DNA of 5,430 bases from Alphaproteobacteria bacterium. Lineage in GTDB: Bacteria; Pseudomonadota; Alphaproteobacteria; Sphingomonadales; Sphingomonadaceae. The stretch spans positions 1-5,430 of the forward strand of contig JADCGM010000184.1 of the NCBI GenBank assembly GCA_020249025.1, read 5' to 3'. Shown piece after piece: positions 1 through 5,430 of this stretch. The translations under genes and the position numbers were made by a program. The notes below the pieces were generated by a model. The model had not been told where the DNA came from and made no database searches. It saw only the letters and a list, made by a program, of their open reading frames with translations. Every line of letters starts with the position of its first letter. Positions within the stretch are counted from its first letter, which is position 1.

Positions 1-344
1 AGGCGACGGCGCGGGCGGCCTATACCGCGGGCGTCGTCACCTTCAGCTGGCAGGTCAATTATCTGTCGAACGGGATCGGCGACATCGATCTTATCGGCGA
101 TCCGGACGCCGCGCCGCTGAACAGCGTCGGCGACCGCTGGTATCACGATACCCAGCTGCGTTTCGATCTCGGCGAGGACAAGCGCTACGCCTTCTACGTC
201 GGCGCGGATAACGTCTTCAATTCGAAGCCGCCGTTTCTGCCCGGCACGCCGTTCGTGCTCTCGCCGACCGGCACCGAGACGGCTGCCGACGTCTACGATC
301 CGTTCGGCCGCCGCTTCTACGTCGGCGCGCAGGTGCGCTTCTAG
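1..344 (+). CDS. TonB-dependent receptor, C-terminal fragment (5' end outside window)
   Basis: This is the last 113 codons of an outer-membrane beta-barrel, read in the frame beginning at base 3 and ending with TAG at 342-344. The visible part shows alternating-residue amphipathic strands, a penultimate-strand motif of the type found in these receptors (GADNVFNSKPP, near 201-234), and a final strand ending YVGAQVRF. A terminal phenylalanine is the usual signal for barrel assembly by the Bam complex. Proteins of this family take up siderophores, vitamins or glycans using TonB energy. The substrate cannot be told because the plug and TonB box lie outside the window. It is probably a separate transcription unit from the downstream genes, although only 43 bases separate them and no clear terminator with a T-tract follows it. 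The family call is firm; the ligand is unknown. Confidence 0.85.
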   Translation, partial: ATARAAYTAGVVTFSWQVNYLSNGIGDIDLIGDPDAAPLNSVGDRWYHDTQLRFDLGEDKRYAFYVGADNVFNSKPPFLPGTPFVLSPTGTETAADVYDPFGRRFYVGAQVRF

Positions 345-378
345 GCGCAGCGGCTGTCGTCGAACGCAGGCGCATTGC

Positions 379-410
379 CGGGGGAGGATGGCGTCCGCTA
401 TCCTCCTCCG
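379..410 (+). promoter_or_regulatory. 14-bp RNA hairpin enclosing the divL Shine-Dalgarno and ATG
   Basis: Bases 379-392 pair with 397-410 without a bulge or mismatch (two G-U pairs: 382-407 and 390-399), around a four-base loop GTCC at 393-396. The purine-rich ribosome site (GGGGAGG, 381-387) and the ATG at 388-390 both lie in the left arm. If the RNA folds this way the start region is hidden. No T-run follows the right arm, so it is a poor match to an intrinsic terminator, although its position 35 bases after the receptor stop codon would suit one. The pairing is seen directly; its role is inference. Confidence 0.55.
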
Positions 411-2850
411 CGTGCGTTGGGGCCCGTTCGCCATTGTTCCGCTGACCGTCGCCGCGGCCCCCGCCGCGGCGCTGCCGCCCGCGCCGTGGTCGAGCGACCC
501 GACCGCACAGGCGGTCGCGCTGGCGACGATCGTCGCGGCCTGGCTGGCGGTGGCGGTCTGGTCGGTGATCCGCGCGAGCCGCGCCCGCGAGCAGGCCAAC
601 ATCGCCCGGCACTGGGGCCTGCGGCTGCGCGGCCTGCTGTCGACGATGCCCGAGGCCTATCTCATCGTCGACGCCGACGGCACCGCGACCGGTTCGGATA
701 CGCTGCGCGGCTGGCTCGGGCTCGATGCGCGGATCGCGGCGCTCGACGATCTGGCGGTGGCGCTTGGCGTGTCGGAGTTCGCGGGCTTGCGCGACGACAT
801 CCAGCGGCTGACGCTTGGCGGCGACGGCTTCTCCCGCTTCGTGGTGCTGCCGGGGACGGGGCGCGTGCTCGTCGCGCAAGGACGCCCGGCGCCGGCCGAG
901 GTGGCGGGCGAGCGCGGCGTCGTCGTCTGGTTCCGCGACGCGACCGACATGCAGGCGACCGTCCGCGCGCTCGAGGACGAAAAGGCGCAGATCGCCGCCA
1001 ACCTGCGCGCCGGCATCGCCCTGTTCGACAGTTCGCCGACGCCGGTATGGCGGCGCGGGCCGGACCTGTCGCTCGTCGCGGTCAACGCCGCCTATGCGCG
1101 CGCGGTGGCGATGGAGACGCCCGAGGCAGCGGTGACGGCGGGCGCCGAACTGGCGGCGGGCGTCGACGGCACCATCGCCTGGGCGCGCCGCGCCCGCGAC
1201 GAGAACCGCATTCAAGTCCGCGAGACCGCCGTCATCATCGGGGACGAGCGCCGTGTCCTCCAGATCACCGACGTCCCGATGGGCAATGGCGAGATCGGCG
1301 GCTTCGCCATCGACGTCACCGACCGCGAGGAGGCGCGCGCCGAGCGCGACCGGCTCGTGCGGTCGCACACCGACACGCTCAACCGCCTGTCGGCCGGCGT
1401 CGCGCTGTTCGGTGCGGACAAGACCCTCGCCTTCTACAATCGCGCCTTCAGCGACCTGTTCGCGCTCGAAGAGGCGTTCCTTGAAGAGCGCCCGGAGTTC
1501 GATCGGGTGTTCGAGCGCATGCGCGAGGCGCGGCGGCTGCCCGAAAGCCGCGACTTTCCGTCGTGGCGGCGCGAGCGACGGGCCTGGTTCACGTCGGCGA
1601 TCGAGACGATCGAGGAGATGTGGGCGCTGCCCGACTCCGCCGTCGTCCGCGTCATCGCCCAGCCGCATCCCGATGGCGGCCTGCTGCTGATCTTCGAGGA
1701 CCGTACCGAGCAGCTCCGCCTCGCCAGCTCGCGCGACACGCTGATCCGGGTGCAGCAGGCGACGCTCAACAACCTGTTCGAAGGCGTCGCGGTGTTCGGG
1801 GCCGACGGCCGCATCCAGCTGTGGAACGAGCAGTTCGCCAAGATGTGGCAGTTCGAAGGGAGCGAACTGGCGCGGCTGCCGACGATCCTCGACATGCTCA
1901 CCCAGCGCGCCGGGCTGCTCGCCGACTTCGAGCGGGCCAAGCGCGTCGTCGGCGTGTTGCAGGAGCTGACCACCGGCCAGCGCCGCGAGGCGCGCAGCGC
2001 CCGGGTCGAGATGAGCGACGGGCGCACCGTCGACTTCGCGGCCGTCCCGCTGCCCGACGGCAATGCGCTCTTCACCTATGTCGACGTCACCGACTCGGTG
2101 CGCATCGAAACCGCGCTGCGCGACCGCAACGAGGCGCTGGAGGCCGCCGACCGGCTGAAGACCGCCTTCGTCGCCAACATCTCCTACGAGCTGCGCACCC
2201 CGCTGACCGCGATCTCGGGGTTCAGCGAGATGCTCGCGGCGGGCTACGCCGGGTCGCTCAACGAGCGTCAGGCCGACTATGTACAGTCGATCCTCAGCTC
2301 CTCGAACCGGCTCGAACTGCTGATCAACGACATCCTCGATCTCGCCACCAACGAGGCGGGCGAACTGGCGCTCGACCGGGCCGAAGTGCCGGTCGAGCCG
2401 CTCCTCCGGTCGGTGGCGGCCGTCGCGGCCGACAGCGCCGGCGGGCGCGGGCTGACGCTGGCGGTCGATGCGCCGCCTGAGGTCGGATCGGTCGAGGGTG
2501 ATGAGCGCCGGCTGAAGCAGCTGCTCAACGCGCTGATCAACAATGCCGTGCGCTTCACGCCGCCGGGCGGCGCGATCCAGATCAGCGCAGTCGAGGAGGA
2601 CGCGTTCGTCCGCATCATCGTCGCCGACACCGGCATCGGCGTGCCCGAGGGCGAGCAGGAGCTGGTCTTCGACCGCTTCCGCAAGGGCTCCAACGCGCCG
2701 CAGCAGGGCACCGGTCTCGGCTTGGCCCTGGTCCGTCAGTTCGCCGAGCTGCACGGCGGCACCGTGTCGCTCGACAGCCGGCTCGGCGAGGGGACGACGG
2801 TGACGGTCGACCTGCCCCGCCGCCTGCCACCCGCCGCAGGCGACGCATGA
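388..2850 (+). CDS. divL: DivL-type multi-PAS atypical histidine kinase (Tyr in place of H-box His)
   Basis: This 820-residue membrane sensor-kinase homologue resembles DivL, the essential Caulobacter regulator (about 770 residues) that binds phosphorylated DivK and controls the CckA-CtrA phosphorelay. Residues 14-30 are hydrophobic and signal-like, and a transmembrane segment follows at about 42-61. Four PAS-like units lie near 80-190, 205-312, 330-440 and 455-570. The dimerisation helices (about 585-655) carry NISYELRTPL, with Tyr600 (TAC, 2185-2187) where histidine is expected; Glu601 and Thr604 are kept. The ATP-binding domain has an N-box (NALINNAVRF, 714-723), G1 (DTGIG, 747-751), F-box (FDRF, 761-764) and G2 (GTGLGLAL, 774-781). 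ATP binding is therefore likely but histidine autophosphorylation is not. The ATG at 388 sits directly against its GGAGG with no spacer and inside a hairpin, so the start is uncertain; GTG at 412 is an alternative. The stop overlaps tsaE. The DivL identity rests on Tyr600, the domain order and the gene context. Confidence 0.87.
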   Translation: MASAILLRVRWGPFAIVPLTVAAAPAAALPPAPWSSDPTAQAVALATIVAAWLAVAVWSVIRASRAREQANIARHWGLRLRGLLSTMPEAYLIVDADGTATGSDTLRGWLGLDARIAALDDLAVALGVSEFAGLRDDIQRLTLGGDGFSRFVVLPGTGRVLVAQGRPAPAEVAGERGVVVWFRDATDMQATVRALEDEKAQIAANLRAGIALFDSSPTPVWRRGPDLSLVAVNAAYARAVAMETPEAAVTAGAELAAGVDGTIAWARRARDENRIQVRETAVIIGDERRVLQITDVPMGNGEIGGFAIDVTDREEARAERDRLVRSHTDTLNRLSAGVALFGADKTLAFYNRAFSDLFALEEAFLEERPEFDRVFERMREARRLPESRDFPSWRRERRAWFTSAIETIEEMWALPDSAVVRVIAQPHPDGGLLLIFEDRTEQLRLASSRDTLIRVQQATLNNLFEGVAVFGADGRIQLWNEQFAKMWQFEGSELARLPTILDMLTQRAGLLADFERAKRVVGVLQELTTGQRREARSARVEMSDGRTVDFAAVPLPDGNALFTYVDVTDSVRIETALRDRNEALEAADRLKTAFVANISYELRTPLTAISGFSEMLAAGYAGSLNERQADYVQSILSSSNRLELLINDILDLATNEAGELALDRAEVPVEPLLRSVAAVAADSAGGRGLTLAVDAPPEVGSVEGDERRLKQLLNALINNAVRFTPPGGAIQISAVEEDAFVRIIVADTGIGVPEGEQELVFDRFRKGSNAPQQGTGLGLALVRQFAELHGGTVSLDSRLGEGTTVTVDLPRRLPPAAGDA

Positions 2851-3290
2851 TCCTGATTGGGCCAGAGGCAGTGGAGGCGGCCGGCGCGGCGCTTGCGGGC
2901 GTACTGCGCCCCGGCGACGTGCTGGCGCTGTCGGGCGAACTCGGCGCGGGCAAGACGACCCTGGCGCGCGGCATCCTGCGGGGGCTCGGCCTCGAGGGTG
3001 AGGCGCCGAGCCCGACCTTCACGCTCGTCCAGACCTACGAGCCGCCCGAAACCCGGCTGCCGGTCTGGCACTGCGATCTCTACCGGCTCGATGACCCCGA
3101 CGAGGCGATCGAGCTGGGCCTCGACGAGGCGCGCGCGAGCGCCGTGCTGCTCATCGAATGGCCCGAGCGGCTGGGCGGCTTCCTGCCGGCTGATGCGCTG
3201 CGCTTGCGGCTCGATGGGGCCGGTGCGCCGGAACGATCCTTGACAGCGGACGTGCCCCCCGGTTGGGAGGGCCGATGGCCGCCCCGATGA
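2847..3290 (+). CDS. tsaE: tRNA t6A biosynthesis ATPase TsaE
   Basis: This is a 147-residue protein of the YjeE/TsaE family, close to the usual length. TsaE is the cytoplasmic P-loop ATPase that, with TsaB and TsaD, drives transfer of threonylcarbamoyl to A37 of ANN-decoding tRNAs. The Walker A motif GELGAGKTT is at residues 30-38. SPTF at 55-58 is the family switch region, HCDLYR at 75-80 is the family motif, and IEWPER at 103-108 holds the conserved Glu-Trp. The start ATG is embedded in the divL stop (ATGA, 2847-2850), and no strong Shine-Dalgarno precedes it (only a weak AGGCGA around 2838), so it probably relies on ribosomes finishing divL. Its 3' end overlaps the amgK start region. In many alphaproteobacteria tsaE lies between divL and the sugar kinase gene, which supports both calls. 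All key motifs are intact. Confidence 0.96.
   Translation: MILIGPEAVEAAGAALAGVLRPGDVLALSGELGAGKTTLARGILRGLGLEGEAPSPTFTLVQTYEPPETRLPVWHCDLYRLDDPDEAIELGLDEARASAVLLIEWPERLGGFLPADALRLRLDGAGAPERSLTADVPPGWEGRWPPR
3265..3270 (+). promoter_or_regulatory. Shine-Dalgarno for amgK, deciding the start
   Basis: GGGAGG ends four bases before ATG 3275, and 16 bases before the next in-frame ATG at 3287. This favours 3275 as the start of amgK. It lies inside the coding sequence of tsaE. Confidence 0.6.
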
Positions 3291-4270
3291 TCCCGCCCGC
3301 CGCTGCACCCGCCTTTCTCGCCGCAGCCGGCTGGGGCGACGCCGAGATCCGCCCGCTGGCCGGGGACGCCTCCTTCCGCCGCTATTTCCGCGTCGTTGCG
3401 CCCGGCCGCACCGCCGTCCTGATGGATGCGCCGCCCCCGCACGAGGACCCGCGGCCGTTCATCCATGTCGCCGAGTATCTGACCGGGATCGGTCTTGCCG
3501 CGCCCGCGATCCTCGCGCGCGATCTCGACCGGGGGCTGCTGCTCATCGAGGATTTCGGCGACGTGCGGATGCGCGAGACGGTCGACTCCAACATCGCGCG
3601 CGAGACCGAGCTCTATTCGGGCATCGTCGACGTGCTCGTCGAGCTGCACCGCCATGCGCCGCCCGCGGGCCTCAAGCCACACGGGCTCGACGCCTGGCTC
3701 GACGAGGTGATGCTGTTCCCCGACTGGTATGCGCCGGCCGTCGGGCTGGAGGTTGACCGTGACGGCTTCGCCACCGCCTGGCGCGCCGCGCTCGCGCCCA
3801 TCGACGCGATGGGCCAGTCGGTGACCGAGCTGCGCGATTTCCATGCCGAGAACGTCATGCTCATCCCCGGGCGCAGCGGCCCGGCGCGGTTCGGGCTTCT
3901 CGATTTCCAGGATGCGCTCATCGGCCATCCCGCCTACGATCTCGTCTCGATGCTGGAAGATGCGCGCCGCGACGTGACGCCGGCGGTCGAGCGCGCGATG
4001 CTCGACCGCTACATGGCGCTGACCGGGCAGGGGCCCGCGTTCGAAACCGCCTATTGGGCGCTCGGCGCGCAGCGCAACACCCGCATCCTCGGCGTCTTCT
4101 GCCGGCTGTGGAAGCGTGACGGGAAGCCCGGCTACCGCCGCTTCCAGCCGCGGATGTGGGGGCTGCTCGAACGCGATCTGGCGCATCCGGCGCTCGCCCC
4201 CGTCGCCGACTGGTTCGCGGCCAACGTGCCGGCGGCCTACCGCCTCCAGCCCTGGGCGGACGCGGCATGA
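3275..4270 (+). CDS. amgK: N-acetylmuramate/N-acetylglucosamine anomeric kinase AmgK
   Basis: This is a 331-residue aminoglycoside-phosphotransferase-fold sugar kinase. AmgK phosphorylates MurNAc (and GlcNAc) at the anomeric carbon in the cytoplasm, which is the first step of the peptidoglycan recycling route that bypasses de novo UDP-MurNAc synthesis. The N-lobe has LAGDASFRRYFRV (28-40), the phosphate-loop region typical of the family, and LIEDFGD (90-96) near the hinge. The catalytic loop is RDFHAEN, with the probable base Asp188 and Asn193. The metal-binding motif is LLDFQD, with Asp210. ATG 3275 is chosen because GGGAGG lies four bases upstream. ATG 3287, which would form an ATGA overlap with the tsaE stop, is the alternative and shortens the protein by four residues. 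The gene is followed without a gap by murU, its pathway partner, which strengthens the call over a generic phosphotransferase. Confidence 0.88.
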   Translation: MAAPMIPPAAAPAFLAAAGWGDAEIRPLAGDASFRRYFRVVAPGRTAVLMDAPPPHEDPRPFIHVAEYLTGIGLAAPAILARDLDRGLLLIEDFGDVRMRETVDSNIARETELYSGIVDVLVELHRHAPPAGLKPHGLDAWLDEVMLFPDWYAPAVGLEVDRDGFATAWRAALAPIDAMGQSVTELRDFHAENVMLIPGRSGPARFGLLDFQDALIGHPAYDLVSMLEDARRDVTPAVERAMLDRYMALTGQGPAFETAYWALGAQRNTRILGVFCRLWKRDGKPGYRRFQPRMWGLLERDLAHPALAPVADWFAANVPAAYRLQPWADAA

Positions 4271-4980
4271 TCGTCGACACCGCGATGGTGATGGCCGCCG
4301 GGCTCGGCAAGCGGATGCGGCCGCTGACCGCGACGCGCCCGAAGCCGCTGGTGCAGGTCGCGGGGACGACTCTGCTCGACCACACGCTCGATCATCTGCG
4401 CGATGCCGGCGTGCGTCGCGTTGTCGTCAACGTCCACTATCTCGCCGATGCGGTCGAAGCGCATCTGGCGCGCCGCGCCGCCGATCTCGACATTCTCGTC
4501 TCCGACGAGCGCGCCGAGCTGCTGGAGACCGGCGGCGGCACGGTGAAGGCGCTGCCGCTGCTCGACCGCGAGCATTTCTTCTCGATCAATTCGGACAATT
4601 GGTGGGTCGACGGGCCGACGCCTTGGCACCAGCTGCTGACCGACCGCTGGGACGATGCGCAGATGGATGCGCTGCTGCTCGTGGTGCCCTATGCGCGCGC
4701 CACCTGCCACGGCGGGCCGGGCGACTTCCATCTCGATGCGGCGGGCAAGGTCTCGCGGCGGCGGCCGGCGCGGGTCGCGCCTTATGTGTGGACCGGCATC
4801 CAGCTGCTGTCGCGCCGCTTCTTCGACGACCCGCCGCCGGGTCGCTTCTCCACGAACATCCTGTGGGACCGCGCCATCGAGCGCGGCCGGCTGTTCGGCG
4901 TCGTCCATTCGGGGCTCTGGTTCGACGTCGGTACGCCACCCGCGGTGAAGAAGACGGAGGCGCTGCTCGCCAGTGAGTGA
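4267..4980 (+). CDS. murU: N-acetylmuramate-1-phosphate uridylyltransferase MurU
   Basis: This is a 237-residue nucleotidyltransferase of the sugar-phosphate type, the usual size for MurU. The enzyme joins MurNAc-1-phosphate and UTP to give UDP-MurNAc, feeding recycled wall sugar back into peptidoglycan precursor synthesis. The nucleotide-binding signature MAAGLGKRMRPLT is at 9-21, followed by RPKPL (24-28). ETGGGTVKA (87-95) is the uridine/base-contact region, and NSD with Asp110 is the likely metal-binding site. TGIQ (176-179) and FDVGTP (219-224) are the C-terminal family motifs. The ATG at 4267 overlaps the amgK stop as ATGA; only a weak purine stretch (GGGCGGA) precedes it, suggesting coupled translation. 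ATG 4285 is possible, but it would cut residues that family members normally have before the first strand. A glucose-1-phosphate or mannose-1-phosphate transferase is the main alternative; adjacency to amgK argues for MurU. Confidence 0.88.
   Translation: MIVDTAMVMAAGLGKRMRPLTATRPKPLVQVAGTTLLDHTLDHLRDAGVRRVVVNVHYLADAVEAHLARRAADLDILVSDERAELLETGGGTVKALPLLDREHFFSINSDNWWVDGPTPWHQLLTDRWDDAQMDALLLVVPYARATCHGGPGDFHLDAAGKVSRRRPARVAPYVWTGIQLLSRRFFDDPPPGRFSTNILWDRAIERGRLFGVVHSGLWFDVGTPPAVKKTEALLASE
4956..4960 (+). promoter_or_regulatory. Probable Shine-Dalgarno for addB
   Basis: GGAGG lies 12 bases before the GTG at 4973, inside the murU coding sequence. The spacing is longer than ideal, so termination-reinitiation from murU may contribute. 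Confidence 0.4.
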
Positions 4981-5430
4981 CACCCGCCCCAGGGTTTTCA
5001 CCATTCCCCCCCATGTCGCGTTCGTCGACGCGCTCGCCGAGGGGCTGATCGCGCGCACCCGCGACGATCCGATGCGGCTCGCCCGCGCCACCGTCCTGCT
5101 GCCCAACCGCCGCGCCGTCCGCGCGCTGACCGACGCCTTCGTGCGGCTGTCGGGCGGCGGCGGGCTGCTGCTGCCGCGGATGACGCCCATCGGCGACATC
5201 GACGAGGACGAGGCGCTCGGCAGCTTCGCCGACGACCTGTTCGCGGGCGCTGACGTGTCGCCCGCGGTCGACAGCTGCGAGCGGCGGCTGCTGCTCTGCG
5301 ACATCGTCCGGCGCTGGCGGGCGCGGCGCGGCGAGCCGGCGACCGCGGTCGAGGCGCTGCGGCTCGCCGACGAGCTGGCGCGCACGCTCGACCAGCTCGA
5401 ATTCGAGGAGAAGGACGCGCTCGACCTCAT
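4973..5430 (+). CDS. addB: Double-strand break repair protein AddB, N-terminal part (3' end outside window)
   Basis: An open frame of 152 complete codons runs off the window edge. It matches the alphaproteobacterial type of AddB, the partner of AddA in the helicase-nuclease that resects broken DNA ends for RecA. Evidence is RVFTIPPHVAFVDALAEGL at residues 7-25, VLLPNRRAVRALTDAF near 41-56, and LPRMTPIGDIDEDEALG at about 66-82, a conserved signature of this subfamily. No GxxGxGKT Walker A is present in the visible part, which agrees with the divergent helicase half of this protein type. The nuclease domain and iron-sulfur cysteines would be C-terminal and are not seen. GTG 4973 is the natural start: it overlaps the last eight bases of murU and gives the expected short lead-in before the first strand. 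addA would be expected downstream. Confidence 0.88.
   Translation, partial: MSDTRPRVFTIPPHVAFVDALAEGLIARTRDDPMRLARATVLLPNRRAVRALTDAFVRLSGGGGLLLPRMTPIGDIDEDEALGSFADDLFAGADVSPAVDSCERRLLLCDIVRRWRARRGEPATAVEALRLADELARTLDQLEFEEKDALDL

Noticed and set aside
379..410. Hairpin as a standard Rho-independent terminator of the TonB-dependent receptor gene.
   Set aside because: There is no T-rich tract after the stem (CGTGCGTTGG follows). It remains possible as a weak or Rho-assisted end, so it is listed as a regulatory structure instead.
375..1484. A 369-codon plus-strand frame starting at TTG 375.
   Set aside because: It overlaps divL in another frame, is Arg/Ala/Gly-rich, and has no domain signal.
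217..2754. An 845-codon open frame on the minus strand, antisense to almost all of divL.
   Set aside because: The translation is low-complexity, dominated by Arg, Ala, Gly, Asp and Gln, with no recognisable domain. High GC and strong third-position bias of divL remove stops from this antisense frame. The plus-strand product has clear PAS and kinase motifs.
3240..3245. Perfect TTGACA resembling a -35 box for an internal promoter before amgK.
   Set aside because: No TATAAT-like element occurs at 16-18 bases downstream, and the hexamer lies within conserved coding sequence, so it is likely chance.
3263..3265. TTG 3263 as the amgK start.
   Set aside because: It overlaps the beginning of the GGGAGG ribosome site that serves ATG 3275, and it has no Shine-Dalgarno of its own.
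3080..4186. A 368-codon minus-strand open frame across tsaE and amgK.
   Set aside because: It shows the same compositional shadow effect, and both plus-strand genes carry intact catalytic motifs.

Overview
The window is very GC-rich, densely coding DNA, with every gene on the plus strand. It reads as chromosomal alphaproteobacterial sequence. A DivL-type pseudo-histidine kinase, an alphaproteobacterial-type AddB and the order tsaE-amgK-murU-addB all point to that class. A TonB-dependent receptor next door and the residue usage suggest Sphingomonadales, but that finer placement is inference.

Layout: positions 1-344 hold the 3' end of an outer-membrane TonB-dependent receptor. A 43-base gap follows. 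Five genes then run head to tail with overlapping ends: divL (388-2850), tsaE (2847-3290), amgK (3275-4270), murU (4267-4980) and the first 152 codons of addB (4973 to the window edge). No stretch over 300 bases lacks a gene. I found no tRNA, rRNA, CRISPR array, insertion sequence or sign of recent transfer.

The five genes look like one transcription unit with translational coupling. They serve different jobs: cell-cycle phosphorelay control (DivL), the ATPase of tRNA t6A synthesis (TsaE), a two-enzyme peptidoglycan recycling step from MurNAc to UDP-MurNAc (AmgK, MurU), and double-strand break repair (AddB, normally paired with AddA, which would lie beyond the window).

Two points deserve most attention. 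First, the kinase has Tyr600 where the phospho-accepting histidine of the H-box should be, while its ATP-binding motifs are intact; this is the hallmark of DivL. Second, a 14-bp RNA hairpin (379-410) buries both the Shine-Dalgarno sequence and the ATG of that gene. It either regulates translation or shows that the start codon is elsewhere. I see no wholly new system: this is mostly a conserved core cluster with one unusual, atypical kinase.
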